Of a stretch of DNA of 44,305 nt, positions 17,317 through 26,569 are shown one piece after another. The position numbers and the translations under genes are program-made. The notes under the pieces were generated by a model that searched no databases, had not been told where the DNA came from, and was given only the letters and a program-made list of their open reading frames with translations. The first letter of the stretch is position 1. The number at the start of each line of letters is the position of its first letter. The DNA comes from Caldisericota bacterium (lineage in GTDB: Bacteria; Caldisericota; Caldisericia; Caldisericales; Caldisericaceae). The DNA is taken from positions 1 through 44,305 of the forward strand of contig JAYELD010000047.1 in the NCBI GenBank assembly GCA_034717215.1, in the 5' to 3' direction.

Positions 17317-19029
17317 ATGAGAGACTTAAAAGATTATATCGATGAATTGCACGAAAAAGTAGACATTGTATCCACAATAAACCAGTACGTCAAATTAAAA
17401 AAAAGAGGACGCAACTATGTGGGATTATGTCCTTTTCACGAAGAGAAAACACCTTCATTTGTAGTAAGCCCTGAAAAACAAATATTCCATTGTTTTGGCT
17501 GCGGAGCAAGTGGAGATGTGATAAAATTCCTTATGAAAATAGATGGAATGGATTTCAAAGAAGCAATCACTATACTTGCCCGGGATGCTGGAATGCCTCT
17601 CCCGACATTTTCAGGCAAAAAAACTGACAAAACAGAAAAAGATAATTTACGTGAAGCAATACAAGCCACGTCAAGTTTTTTCCAGAAACAAATTACAAAA
17701 GATGTCTTACTGTACCTTTCACAAAGAGGAGTAACTAAAGAAAGCATCGAAAAATTTCAGATCGGTTACGCTCCTCAAAACGGAGATAAACTCATTACTG
17801 CTATGAAAAAGAAAGGCATTTCACAAAATTCACTACTTGCTGCTGGTATCTTAAAAAAAATGGATGATGGAAAAATCAAAAGTTACTTCAGAAATAGAAT
17901 TATGCTCCCCATATTTGATATCCAGGGAAAAATTGTTGCATTCGGTGGAAGAGTATTTGGAAAAGGAGAGCCAAAATACCTAAATTCTCCCGATACCCCA
18001 ATTTTTTCAAAAGGAAATTTGCTCTATCCAATTAACATCGCAAAGGAAGGTATAAGAAAAGAAAAACAAGCAATTATTGTAGAGGGGTACTTCGATGCAC
18101 TTATTTTGCATCAATCAGGTATTAAAAATGTAGTATCGTCGATGGGAACATCCTTTACAAATGCACAAGCAGGACTAATCAAACGCTACACAGACAATGT
18201 TTGCTTTTTTTATGATGATGATGAAGGCGGAAGAAGGGGAGCTGAACGAGCAATAGAAATATGTAGCAAAAAAAATCTTACTGTAAAGATAATAGTAGAA
18301 GGCAGTGGGCATGATCCAGATGAAATCGTATTGAAAAAAGGTAAAGATAGTATTTTGAAGCTTATCGACAATGCAAAAGATCCTCTGGATTTTATTACTT
18401 CCTTTGAATTAAAAATAGAGGGAAACAATCCTTCGGGAAAAGGAAGAGTTGCAAAAAAAGTGCTGGAAATTATAGATAAAATATCTAACAAAATAGAGGC
18501 ATATGAATACATCAAACAATTAGGTACAATTTTGAACATTGACCCTTCTATTCTTTTCAATCAATATACTCCTGCGTCAACAAAATACGGGAGACAAAGA
18601 GAAAAATTAAATGTAAATAATATAATGTCAAATACGGAAAAATTACTCACACAGGCAGTTATTCAAAGACCAGAAACATTATATAAAATATTAGAAAAAG
18701 TGGACATTAATTATTTTCCAGATTCTCGTTACAGAAAAATATTCAATAGGGCAAAAAAAGACATCGAAAAAAAAGGAATACCGGATACCAGGAATTGGAA
18801 TGACCTTGCAGAGGATGAATTTTCATTAGCTACAGCACTTTCCATGGGAGATCCCTCTTTAGTAAGCGATGAAGCAATAGAACAGGCAATAAAGAGAATG
18901 AATAATTATATTACTCAAGCCGAAGCACTAGAACTATACAACGAAATAAAAGAGACAAAAGACGAAGACGAACTTAGAAAAAAATTGGAAAAATATCAAC
19001 AAATCATTGAAAAATTAAAAAAGAGGTAG
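17317..19029 (+). CDS. dnaG: DNA primase
   Basis: Synthesises RNA primers at the replication fork. 570 residues: N-terminal CHC2 zinc ribbon (C38, H41, C59, C62), the RNA-polymerase-like core, TOPRIM at about 250-335 with IVEGYFDAL and the acidic DDDEGG, and a C-terminal DnaB-binding helical domain. The N-terminus [18 protein letters not shown] aligns with known DnaG starts, so the ATG is right, although no SD is visible close to it: AAAGGA is about 30 nt away. Weak initiation keeps primase levels low in other bacteria. It is followed after 5 bp by rpoD, a conserved pair. Confidence 0.97.
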   Translation: MRDLKDYIDELHEKVDIVSTINQYVKLKKRGRNYVGLCPFHEEKTPSFVVSPEKQIFHCFGCGASGDVIKFLMKIDGMDFKEAITILARDAGMPLPTFSGKKTDKTEKDNLREAIQATSSFFQKQITKDVLLYLSQRGVTKESIEKFQIGYAPQNGDKLITAMKKKGISQNSLLAAGILKKMDDGKIKSYFRNRIMLPIFDIQGKIVAFGGRVFGKGEPKYLNSPDTPIFSKGNLLYPINIAKEGIRKEKQAIIVEGYFDALILHQSGIKNVVSSMGTSFTNAQAGLIKRYTDNVCFFYDDDEGGRRGAERAIEICSKKNLTVKIIVEGSGHDPDEIVLKKGKDSILKLIDNAKDPLDFITSFELKIEGNNPSGKGRVAKKVLEIIDKISNKIEAYEYIKQLGTILNIDPSILFNQYTPASTKYGRQREKLNVNNIMSNTEKLLTQAVIQRPETLYKILEKVDINYFPDSRYRKIFNRAKKDIEKKGIPDTRNWNDLAEDEFSLATALSMGDPSLVSDEAIEQAIKRMNNYITQAEALELYNEIKETKDEDELRKKLEKYQQIIEKLKKR

Positions 19030-19034
19030 CAACT

Positions 19035-20171
19035 ATGGAAGAAAGCAAAGCAAAACCTTTAAAAATGATTAAGAATTATCAGAAAAAATTAAAAAATCTT
19101 ACAAAAGAGGAAAAGGAAGTAGTTAGAAAACTCTTTGAAAGAGGCAGAATAACTGGATTTCTCACATATGACGAAATAGCAGATTCTCTTGAAAAAATTC
19201 CACTTTCAATAAAGAGACTTGATGAATTTTACACTCTTCTTACACGAGCAAACGTTCTATTTTGCAGCAGCAAAAATATAACAAAAGTAAGGGGATGTTT
19301 AACTTCAGCACGAGAATCATTAGTGCACGCTGAAATATCCGAGCTTAAAAATCCGATCCAATCATATCTTGCAAATATTGGCGCAATAGATTTACTCACA
19401 GCAGAAAAAGAACAAGAATTGGGAAAACGCGTAATTGAAGGAGACATACAAGCAAAAAAGGAACTTACCGAGGCAAACTTACGACTTGTAGTAAGTATTG
19501 CAAAAAGATACACAGGACATGGATTGTCGTTTCTTGACCTGGTACAAGAAGGAAACTTAGGACTGATTCGTGCTGTAGAGAAGTTTGATTACAGCAAAGG
19601 TTATAGGTTCTCCACATATGCTACCTGGTGGATAAGACAGGCAATTACAAGAGCCTTAGCAGATCAATCAAGATTAATCCGGGTACCGGTACATATGGTA
19701 GAAAGTATAAATAGAATTGAAAGAGCCTCAAAAGAATTAATGCAAGAACTAGGGCGCGAGCCTTCATACAAAGAAATTTCAGAAAGAACAGAAATACCCG
19801 AAAAGAAAATCAACAAATACCTGCGCCTTGCACAACAACCGCTGTCCCTGGAAATGCCAGTAGGAGATGAAGAAGAAAGTAGATTAGAAAATTTTATCTC
19901 AGATAATCGCAATCTTACACCTGAAGGTGAGACCTTTAACAAATACTATAACAACCAACTGACTAAAGTGATGGAAAAGCTCACTGAAAGAGAAAGAGAA
20001 ATACTCAAACTCCGTGCAGGGCTTGACAAAGAGTACCCGCACACACTAGAAGAAGTAGGTACAATTTTTGGAGTAACACGAGAAAGAATACGACAAATTG
20101 AAGCAAAAGCAAAAAGAAAACTCACAAAAGCGCTAAAAGAACTCGAGAAAACAGAAGTAAAAATTGAATAA
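19035..20171 (+). CDS. rpoD: RNA polymerase primary sigma factor
   Basis: Housekeeping sigma70/SigA that directs RNA polymerase to -10/-35 promoters. 378 residues: a short region 1.1-like N-terminus (about 1-80, basic then helical), region 1.2 from [11 protein letters not shown], region 2 with [19 protein letters not shown] and [15 protein letters not shown], region 3 with [11 protein letters not shown], and region 4.2 with [20 protein letters not shown]. The length resembles B. subtilis SigA rather than the long proteobacterial form. SD GAGG precedes the ATG. Promoters proposed in this window mostly carry 16-bp spacers, which would be this protein's targets. Confidence 0.98.
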   Translation: MEESKAKPLKMIKNYQKKLKNLTKEEKEVVRKLFERGRITGFLTYDEIADSLEKIPLSIKRLDEFYTLLTRANVLFCSSKNITKVRGCLTSARESLVHAEISELKNPIQSYLANIGAIDLLTAEKEQELGKRVIEGDIQAKKELTEANLRLVVSIAKRYTGHGLSFLDLVQEGNLGLIRAVEKFDYSKGYRFSTYATWWIRQAITRALADQSRLIRVPVHMVESINRIERASKELMQELGREPSYKEISERTEIPEKKINKYLRLAQQPLSLEMPVGDEEESRLENFISDNRNLTPEGETFNKYYNNQLTKVMEKLTEREREILKLRAGLDKEYPHTLEEVGTIFGVTRERIRQIEAKAKRKLTKALKELEKTEVKIE

Positions 20172-20391
20172 TCACAATAAACATGCTCTACTTAATGAAA
20201 CACGCCCAACCAGCACCAGTAATTCCATTTTATCCATTTTCTCGTTTAATATAAAGATTCATGCCTTGGATTATCAAATAAAATTCTAATTTGCTAACAT
20301 CGTTCATACAGAGTAACTTGCTAGTCTAAAAATACATTAAGGTTAATATATTTTCACACCAAAAAATATCAAATATACATCCAACCTTTGC
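20172..20391. other. Intergenic region after rpoD, no feature seen
   Basis: AT-rich, without a convincing terminator, RNA gene or open frame with an SD on either strand. The longest candidate is a 23-codon frame near 20193 without an SD. The promoter of the next operon begins at 20392. Confidence 0.4.
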
Positions 20392-20419
20392 TTGTAAGTT
20401 TTGTTAAACAATTTATAAT
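20392..20419 (+). promoter_or_regulatory. Promoter of the udp-psuG-methyltransferase operon
   Basis: TTGTAA (20392-20397), 16-bp spacer, perfect TATAAT (20414-20419), about 31 bp before the start codon. Confidence 0.6.
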
Positions 20420-20450
20420 TAAAAAATAAACAATTACTAGGAGGCAAATA

Positions 20451-21182
20451 ATGGCTGAATTTCATCTAAAATGCGAAAAAAGAGATATAAGTGAATATAT
20501 CATACTGGTTGGTAATCCGCAAAGGGCAAATAAAATATCCAGCCTTCTCGAAAATCCTATCCTTGTAAGTGAAAATAGAGGGCTTTTAGTACACACCGGT
20601 GTTTATAAAGGGGAGAGGATTACCGTTGCAACAACAGGGATGGGAGCACCTTCTACCGCTATCGTGTTAGAAGAGCTTGCCAACCTCGGAGGAAAAGTTT
20701 TTATAAGAGTTGGCTCTGCTGGTGGTATCAATCCAAATTTAGATGTCGGAGATGTAGTCATTGCAACAGGAAGCATTAGAGACGATGGTACGTCTCCGAT
20801 GTATCTTCGATCAAGTTTTCCAGCAGTTCCTAACTTTGACGTCCTCCAAGTAATGATCGCAACAGGAAAGAGAATAAAAGAAAACATAGAATATGGCGTA
20901 GTAATCGCCGAAGACGCATTTTACATCCCATACTCAAGAGAAGAAATGGATTGCTTTGTAAAATCTGGCGTGAAAGCAATTGAAATGGAAAGTGGTTGCG
21001 TATTTATTGTTTCACAGTATAGAAATGTAAAAGCCGGAGCAATATTTGCCCTTGATGGTAATGTTGCATTAAATAAAATAAAACCGGAAGGCGCAGAAGA
21101 AGTTTATAAAAAGGGAGAGGAGGTTGCAATTCAAATTGGCCTTGAATCGCTTTATACTCTTTCGAAAAACAACATAAAATGA
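20451..21182 (+). CDS. udp: Uridine phosphorylase-like nucleoside phosphorylase
   Basis: Phosphorolyses uridine (or a related nucleoside) to base and ribose 1-phosphate. 243 residues of the PNP_UDP_1 fold: the phosphate-binding GNPQRA loop, TTGMGAPSTAIV, RVGSAGGI, and the ribose-binding EMES. The stretch IRDDGTSPMYLR followed by FPAVPNFDV, and EMES rather than EMEA(A)G, favours uridine phosphorylase over DeoD-type purine phosphorylase. SD AGGAGG. It overlaps psuG by ATGA, so the two nucleoside-cleaving enzymes are coupled. Confidence 0.8.
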   Translation: MAEFHLKCEKRDISEYIILVGNPQRANKISSLLENPILVSENRGLLVHTGVYKGERITVATTGMGAPSTAIVLEELANLGGKVFIRVGSAGGINPNLDVGDVVIATGSIRDDGTSPMYLRSSFPAVPNFDVLQVMIATGKRIKENIEYGVVIAEDAFYIPYSREEMDCFVKSGVKAIEMESGCVFIVSQYRNVKAGAIFALDGNVALNKIKPEGAEEVYKKGEEVAIQIGLESLYTLSKNNIK

Positions 21183-22075
21183 AAATAAATAAGGAGATTT
21201 TAGACGCAATAAATACGGGGAAACCAATTGTTGCACTTGAGTCGACGATCATTGCCCAGGGAATGCCATATCCCAAAAACATCCAAATTGCCCTTGCAGT
21301 TGAAGAAGAAGTGCAAAAAATTGGCGCAATACCAGCAACTATCGGTATTATCAACGGAAAAATTATCATTGGTATGACCCAAGAAGAAATTCATCACCTT
21401 GGGCACGCTGAAAACGTACTAAAACTTTCTACCCGCGAAATTCCATTTTGCATAGCAGAAAAAAGGGATGGAGCTACAACTGTTTCTGCTACATCCTATA
21501 TTGCAGAGCTCGTCGGAATCAGAGTTTTCGCAACTGGTGGTATTGGTGGAGTTCATAGGAATGCAGAACATTCCTTTGATATTTCACGGGATCTGGACGA
21601 ACTTGCAGCAAGAAATATTATTGTTGTTTCTGCGGGAGCAAAATCAATACTCGACCTTGCAAAAACCCTGGAATACCTTGAAACCAAGGGCGTACTCGTT
21701 ATGGGATTTAAAACTAACGAATTTCCTGCATTTTATACAAGAAAATCAGAATTAACCATACCACAAGTAAATTCAGCCAAAGAAATTGCAAATGTTTATA
21801 ATACTAAAATTTCATTAGGTATTTTTTCGTCAATTCTTGTTGCCAATCCAATACCACAGGAATATGAGATCCCTAAAGCAAAAGTTGACCAGTGGATTGA
21901 CATCGCTGTTTCAGAATCACAGAAAAAGGGAATAAAAGGGAAAAAAGTAACACCATTTCTTCTATCTCGCATAGTTGAGCTTAGCAAGGGAGAAGCTCTT
22001 GATGCTAATTTTGAACTTGTAAAAAACAATGCAAGAGTTGCAGCAGAAATTGCTAAAGCTCTCCATGACAACTAA
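21179..22075 (+). CDS. psuG: Pseudouridine-5'-phosphate glycosidase
   Basis: Splits pseudouridine 5'-phosphate into uracil and ribose 5-phosphate, reversing the C-C glycosidic bond from RNA breakdown. 298 residues of the IndA/PsuG family: VALESTIIAQGMPYPKN near the start, the DGATTVSATSYIA segment, ATGGIGGVHR, and FYTRKSEL. No PsuK-type pseudouridine kinase gene is seen in the window, so the substrate's kinase is either elsewhere or unrecognised. The gene sits between uridine phosphorylase (4-bp overlap) and the methyltransferase (1-bp overlap). Confidence 0.93.
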   Translation: MKINKEILDAINTGKPIVALESTIIAQGMPYPKNIQIALAVEEEVQKIGAIPATIGIINGKIIIGMTQEEIHHLGHAENVLKLSTREIPFCIAEKRDGATTVSATSYIAELVGIRVFATGGIGGVHRNAEHSFDISRDLDELAARNIIVVSAGAKSILDLAKTLEYLETKGVLVMGFKTNEFPAFYTRKSELTIPQVNSAKEIANVYNTKISLGIFSSILVANPIPQEYEIPKAKVDQWIDIAVSESQKKGIKGKKVTPFLLSRIVELSKGEALDANFELVKNNARVAAEIAKALHDN

Positions 22076-22806
22076 TGGACTGGACAAAAGATTATTTTGA
22101 TGAATTTTATCTTCGTTATTTTCTTCAAACTCAAAAAGAAGAAATAACAAAAAAACAGGTAAATTTTGTCACAAAATTTTTCAATACAGGAAACTATCTG
22201 CTCGACGCTGGCTGCGGCATTGGTAGACACGCACTTTTACTGGAAGAAAAGGGTTTTAAAGTATTAGGGATAGATAGCTCTCCTCTATATATAAAATTAG
22301 CAACAGCTGAAGCAAAAAAAAGAGGCCTCAAAAATGTTCAATTTGTACAGCAGGACATAAGAAAACTCTTCCTGCGCCATAAATTTGATGGAATATTGAG
22401 CCTGTGGTCTTCATTTGGATATTTTGACGACGGCACAAACTTTAACATTTTGAAGAGGTTCTATAATTCATTAAAGAAAGACGGCAAAGTCATCGTTGAC
22501 ATTGAAAATAGAGATTACATTCTAAAACATTTTGTCCACGAAACTTTCAAAGAAAAAGAAGATATTTTCATCTTAGAAAGAAGACATTATCTCCCTCTTA
22601 CCTCAATTGTCACGACTCACCGTTTCGTTATCGGAAAGGATTTAAGAAAAGAATATCTGCGAAACATCCGCATATATTCCGCAGCAGAGATGATCAATTT
22701 GTACCGAATTATTGGGTTTAAAAATATCAAAGTTTTTGGAGATTATACAGATAAAAAATTTTCAGAAGATTCAAAACGAATCATAATCTGCGGCGAAAAA
22801 AATTGA
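22075..22806 (+). CDS. Class I SAM-dependent methyltransferase, substrate unknown
   Basis: 243-residue Rossmann-fold methyltransferase. Motif I is LLDAGCGIGRHALLLEEKG; the acidic ribose-binding residue follows in GIDSSP; QQDIRKL is motif II/III-like; the motif IV-like region is FDGILSLWSSFGYF. The methyl acceptor cannot be read from the sequence. It begins in the psuG stop codon (TAATG). Its own stop codon lies inside the -35 box of the next promoter, so the operon ends here with no hairpin. Partnership with nucleoside catabolism is unproven; it may act on a modified base, tRNA or small molecule. Confidence 0.8.
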   Translation: MDWTKDYFDEFYLRYFLQTQKEEITKKQVNFVTKFFNTGNYLLDAGCGIGRHALLLEEKGFKVLGIDSSPLYIKLATAEAKKRGLKNVQFVQQDIRKLFLRHKFDGILSLWSSFGYFDDGTNFNILKRFYNSLKKDGKVIVDIENRDYILKHFVHETFKEKEDIFILERRHYLPLTSIVTTHRFVIGKDLRKEYLRNIRIYSAAEMINLYRIIGFKNIKVFGDYTDKKFSEDSKRIIICGEKN

Positions 22807-22830
22807 CTCACGATAAAAAATTGCTAAAAT
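22803..22830 (+). promoter_or_regulatory. Promoter of the Rrf2-mrp operon
   Basis: TTGACT (22803-22808), 16-bp spacer, TAAAAT (22825-22830), overlapping the stop codon of the methyltransferase gene. Confidence 0.6.
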
Positions 22831-22872
22831 ATGACCAAAGCTGTAATATATAAATAGGAGGGTTATTAGGTA

Positions 22873-23283
22873 ATGTTGGTCACAACACTCGAAGGATATG
22901 CGCTAAAAGCACTAATTTATCTTGCAGAAAAAAAGAATAAAAGGGCAACAATCAGGGAAATTTCAAAAGAAAATAATATCTCTTTTTCATATATTCTGAG
23001 AATATGTTCAATGCTTCGCAGTAATGGCTTATTGGACAGTGTGAGGGGGAGAAGTGGAGGATATATCCTCACACGCGATCCAGCAGATATTTCTCTGTAC
23101 GAAATAATACAAGCTGTTGGAAGAGAAACAGTAGAGATAAAGTGCAATTATGGGAAAAGAAAAGACATACCATGTATAACAACGGACTGCCTTGCTCTAC
23201 TCCCATGGGAAAAAACAAAATCAAAAGTTGATAAGTTATTTAAAAGTATCACACTAAAAATTTTAATGGAGGGTAAAAGATAA
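22873..23283 (+). CDS. Rrf2-family transcriptional regulator
   Basis: 136-residue winged-helix regulator of the Rrf2/IscR family. The N-terminal HTH opens TTLEGYALKALIYLAE, with a recognition helix around FSYILRICSMLRSNGLL and the wing GRSGGYIL. Three cysteines in the C-terminal half (IKC, IPC, TDC) match the spacing region that binds an Fe-S cluster in IscR/NsrR-type members, so redox, iron or sulfur sensing is plausible. It is followed after 2 bp by an Mrp-type Fe-S carrier ATPase gene, which supports an Fe-S theme and probable autoregulation of the operon. SD GGAGGG. Confidence 0.88.
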   Translation: MLVTTLEGYALKALIYLAEKKNKRATIREISKENNISFSYILRICSMLRSNGLLDSVRGRSGGYILTRDPADISLYEIIQAVGRETVEIKCNYGKRKDIPCITTDCLALLPWEKTKSKVDKLFKSITLKILMEGKR

Positions 23284-23285
23284 AG

Positions 23286-24290
23286 ATGCCATTACAACAA
23301 ACTCAAGTTATCAATGTATTAAAAACAACATTCATTCCCGGATTAAAAAAATTACTTCTTAGCTTCGGGACACTGCAAAAAATAGATATTCGTGGAGATG
23401 AAGTCCTGATCTCCATTGTAATTCCTGAAATTCCTGCTGGAGATGTTAATACACTTAAAAATACGATTACAAAAAGATTGAAGGATATAGGTGCAAAAAA
23501 GGTAGGATTAACTGTTTCATTTAAAGTAGAACAAAAAATAAAAGACATTATTGCCATAGCATCAGGTAAAGGTGGCGTTGGTAAATCAACTGTAAGCACA
23601 AATATTGCTATAGCGCTTGCAAAATTAGGCAAAAAAGTTGGCGTGCTTGATGCAGATATACACGGTCCAAACCTACCTATTATGTTTGGCATCCATGAAA
23701 AACCTTTTGTTAACGAAAACAAAAGAATTATTCCACTTGAGAGATACGGAGTTAAAGTAATATCCATCGGCTTCTTGGTTGAAAGCTCTACACCCGTCAT
23801 ATGGAGAGGCCCTCTTGTAACAAAAGCCATAGAGCAACTATACAATGATGTAGAATGGGGAGAACTAGACTATCTCCTTATAGACCTCCCGCCTGGAACA
23901 GGAGATGCTGCACTTACCGTTGCACAAAGTTTACAACTTAAATACGGCATAATAATCACCACACCTCAAGATGTTTCAATTGCTGACGCATCAAAAGCAT
24001 TGAAAATGTTTAAGAAAATGAACATACTTGTATTAGGCGTTATAGAAAATATGTCTTACTTTATTTGCCCGAAATGCGGTGAAAAAACTGCAATATTCGG
24101 ACACGGCGGTGGTGAGAGGATGAGCTTAGAAAACGAAGTGCCACTTCTCGACAAAATTCCATTAGACACAAGAATAAGAGAAAGTGGAGATAACGGTATG
24201 CCAACTGTTGCATTGAGTGAAGAAACAGAAACTAAACGCATCTTCATGGATATAGCAAAGAAACTTATAAAAAACACTCAAAAAGATTAA
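23286..24290 (+). CDS. Mrp/NBP35-family Fe-S cluster carrier ATPase (ApbC)
   Basis: Scaffold or carrier that binds a [4Fe-4S] cluster and hands it to apoproteins. 334 residues: an N-terminal MIP18/DUF59-like domain (about 1-85), then a deviant Walker A P-loop ASGKGGVGKST, switch regions DADIHGPNLP and DLPPGTGD, and a C-terminal CPKC motif (ICPKCG) that would hold the bridging cluster in a dimer. Cytosolic. It starts 2 bp after the Rrf2 stop; the SD (GGAGGG) is about 12 nt away, slightly long. The next gene starts 1 bp after its stop. Confidence 0.93.
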   Translation: MPLQQTQVINVLKTTFIPGLKKLLLSFGTLQKIDIRGDEVLISIVIPEIPAGDVNTLKNTITKRLKDIGAKKVGLTVSFKVEQKIKDIIAIASGKGGVGKSTVSTNIAIALAKLGKKVGVLDADIHGPNLPIMFGIHEKPFVNENKRIIPLERYGVKVISIGFLVESSTPVIWRGPLVTKAIEQLYNDVEWGELDYLLIDLPPGTGDAALTVAQSLQLKYGIIITTPQDVSIADASKALKMFKKMNILVLGVIENMSYFICPKCGEKTAIFGHGGGERMSLENEVPLLDKIPLDTRIRESGDNGMPTVALSEETETKRIFMDIAKKLIKNTQKD

Positions 24291-24291
24291 A

Positions 24292-25575
24292 ATGAAAAAA
24301 ATTATCATCTGGATACTTGTAGTAATGTTAGTGCTTGGCTTTGTATATGTAGCAAATAATATCTTAATAAAATATACAGAAAGCCAAACAAAGTTCTCCT
24401 ATCAATACATTCCGGATGTACCTTTTTTGCTTGAATTTAATCAAGAATCCGAACAACTTGCAAAAGAATGCTACAATGCCCCTATTTTCACTTCTGATAT
24501 AAGTAATTTTAGCAACAGTTATTTAATGATCTTTGATGATGATTCTCAGCTTGTTATATCCAAAATAGAAAACAGCGTAAGGTGGGAACTAGACAAAATA
24601 GCCATAATACTAAAATACAAAGAAGCATTTGAAATAAACCGGACATGGAAAAGAGGTTTCCCTATTCTACAAGCAAATAAAGCAAACAAAAAATATTTCA
24701 TTTCAGGATGGAAAAACAATTTATTTATTGCTCAAAATTCTGATGCACTGAACTACATGTTCGATAGCATAACTCAAAAGGAAAAGTTATTGTCAGATAA
24801 TCCATTATTTAAGAAATTATGGGATGAAGACAGTAACTGTACCACTTTTGCCACAGAGCCGAAATGTCTTTTCGTTGAGGACATTCTAAGTATACCTTTC
24901 TATAGTTTTAATTACCCACTAAGTTTTACAATAGAAAACGGAACAATAAACATCCGCTCAATCGCTGACAACACCACAAAAAAGCTTTCGGTGCCAATTT
25001 ATAGCTTTGAAAACGCATTGATAGAAGTTGCACTACCAGAGGCCGTAAACATCAAGGAAAAACTTATCGAAAGCAGGCTGTCTACCATTCTGGCAGAAAA
25101 AAATGGAATCTTAATTGAACAGTATTCTTTTTTCTTCTCAGATAAATCAGCGGAATTTATTCTTCATAACAATGATGGATTTTCTTTCATTCTTTCATCG
25201 AATAGTCTTGAAAATAAAAAATATGAAAATGAAATAAAAATACATCTTCCTAAGGCCCAAATTATAGAAAAAAAATTAGGTAATTACACACTCCGCGAAT
25301 ATAAAGATAATCATGCCAGTATCTATACTTTGGACCTTCCAAACCTGTTTATAATCTCTACGGAAGAAGAAATCTTTGAAGAGATTATTTCAAGCAACAA
25401 CAATCTCAAAAACAAATCTGCGTATATAAAAGTAAAAAATGAGTTCAACGATCTAATCGCTCTCTATCATCTTAACTTAAATAAAGTTGTATTCCCTGAT
25501 AATTTCACTCAATGCACTTTAATTCAAAAAGATGCTACCCAGGAAATTGTAGAAACTGAAATAAAATTTAAGTAA
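24292..25575 (+). CDS. Membrane-anchored extracytoplasmic protein of unknown function
   Basis: I do not recognise this 427-residue protein. It has one N-terminal hydrophobic helix (about 4-24, after MKK) and no lipobox, so it is a signal anchor or signal peptide, followed by a long soluble extracytoplasmic region. The region begins YQYIPDVPFLLEFN, reminiscent of DUF3352-like proteins whose repeats start with a 'P...P..le.n' turn, but similarity is weak. Two cysteines lie in the middle (NCTTF, EPKCLF). It follows mrp after 1 bp and is the last gene of the Rrf2 operon, so it would be co-regulated with Fe-S functions. Confidence 0.75.
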   Translation: MKKIIIWILVVMLVLGFVYVANNILIKYTESQTKFSYQYIPDVPFLLEFNQESEQLAKECYNAPIFTSDISNFSNSYLMIFDDDSQLVISKIENSVRWELDKIAIILKYKEAFEINRTWKRGFPILQANKANKKYFISGWKNNLFIAQNSDALNYMFDSITQKEKLLSDNPLFKKLWDEDSNCTTFATEPKCLFVEDILSIPFYSFNYPLSFTIENGTINIRSIADNTTKKLSVPIYSFENALIEVALPEAVNIKEKLIESRLSTILAEKNGILIEQYSFFFSDKSAEFILHNNDGFSFILSSNSLENKKYENEIKIHLPKAQIIEKKLGNYTLREYKDNHASIYTLDLPNLFIISTEEEIFEEIISSNNNLKNKSAYIKVKNEFNDLIALYHLNLNKVVFPDNFTQCTLIQKDATQEIVETEIKFK

Positions 25576-25625
25576 TTACAAAATAACAAGAATAAAGCAT
25601 TGTCTGTATAATTATTTTTTATCTA

Positions 25626-25653
25626 TTGACAAAAAGTATATATGTACTAAAAT
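25626..25653 (+). promoter_or_regulatory. PadR-operon promoter with overlapping operator-like dyad
   Basis: Perfect TTGACA (25626-25631), 16-bp spacer, TAAAAT (25648-25653). The spacer contains GTATATATGTAC (25636-25647), a near-palindrome of the ATGT/ACAT flavour bound by PadR regulators, suggesting repression by the first gene's product. Confidence 0.6.
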
Positions 25654-25690
25654 CAATTTAATCAAAAATAATTGAAGGAAAAGGCAAAGA

Positions 25691-26056
25691 GTGAAACATA
25701 GGAAAAAATGCACAAACTTAGGGCTTAAATCAGGCAATATTTTATTGGCCGGACTCCTATTTTTATTGATAGATAAGCCAACCTACGGATATATACTTGT
25801 AGACAAGCTGAAAGATATTGGAATAAATCCTTCTTTTGTACCATACAGTATTGTTTACAGGTTACTGCATGGTATGGAAATAGAAGGGTTTGTTACATCA
25901 AAGTGGGATGTAGAAGTAGCCGGACCATCAAAAAGAGTCTATTCTATAACAGATGAGGGTATCCAATATTTGAAAGAATGGATGGTTGAAACACGCAAAA
26001 ATGTAAAAGTAATAGAAAACCTAATTAAAAAAATAGCGAAGGTTGTAAATGAGTAA
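25691..26056 (+). CDS. PadR-family transcriptional regulator
   Basis: 121-residue winged-helix repressor. The PadR core is evident: LLAGLLFLLIDKPTYGYIL, then DKLKD, SIVYRLLHGMEIEGFV, and the wing GPSKRVYSITDEGIQYL; a short C-terminal helix would make the dimer. It starts with GTG after an AAGGAAAAGG site. It is the first gene of a cluster with a NifX-like protein and two half-permeases, so it probably controls their expression in response to a metal, metalloid or small toxic molecule. The inducer is unknown. Confidence 0.88.
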   Translation: MKHRKKCTNLGLKSGNILLAGLLFLLIDKPTYGYILVDKLKDIGINPSFVPYSIVYRLLHGMEIEGFVTSKWDVEVAGPSKRVYSITDEGIQYLKEWMVETRKNVKVIENLIKKIAKVVNE

Positions 26057-26092
26057 AAAAGTCATCTTAATTTTATTTAAGGAGGTATTACA

Positions 26093-26569
26093 ATGAAAAT
26101 TTGTTTTACTGCAGATGAATCAAATGATTTAGAGAGTGTGCTCAGTTATCACTTTGGACACTGTCCTTACTATGTTATCGTTGATGTCGACGGGAATGTA
26201 GTAGAAAATGTAAGATCTATACGCAATCCAATGGTAAATGAGCACAATCCCGGAGACTTACCTGCGTTTATGAAAGAACAAGGAATTAATGTAATTATTA
26301 CGGGTGGTATGGGATCTAAAGCGCAGCAGTATTTTGAAGGTTATGAAATTAAACCAGTTACAGGTGCTCATGGAAGAGTAAAAGATGTACTGGAAGAATA
26401 TCTGCACGGTAAAGTAAGTTATGGAGCTGCTAAAGCAGTAGAACCTTGTGAGCATAAAAAAGAAGAAAATGATAAAGTAGAACAACTAAAAAAGGAAGTT
26501 GCAGCTTTAAGAGAACAATTAGCCGAATTAAAATCTACTCTAAAAGGAGTCGAAGAAAAACTAAAATAA
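26093..26569 (+). CDS. NifX/NifB-domain (dinitrogenase FeMo-cofactor-like) protein with coiled-coil tail
   Basis: 158 residues. Residues 1-115 form an RNase-H-like NifX/NafY-type domain, with MKICFTADESND, a YHFGHCPYYVIVDVDG segment, and ITGGMGSKAQQYFEG. Relatives bind Fe-Mo or other metal-sulfur cofactors, but many such proteins occur in organisms without nitrogenase, and no nif gene is seen here. The tail (about 122-158) is a heptad-like coiled coil rich in Lys, Glu and Leu. Cysteines at about 4, 19 and 118, with nearby histidines, could bind metal. SD AAGGAGG; the permease ATG follows directly after its TAA. A metal or metallocofactor sensing or chaperone role for the permease is inference. 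Confidence 0.85.
   Translation: MKICFTADESNDLESVLSYHFGHCPYYVIVDVDGNVVENVRSIRNPMVNEHNPGDLPAFMKEQGINVIITGGMGSKAQQYFEGYEIKPVTGAHGRVKDVLEEYLHGKVSYGAAKAVEPCEHKKEENDKVEQLKKEVAALREQLAELKSTLKGVEEKLK

Noticed and set aside
23303-23845. 180-aa minus-strand frame opposite mrp
   Set aside because: Overlaps the conserved Mrp P-loop region; no SD or family pattern.
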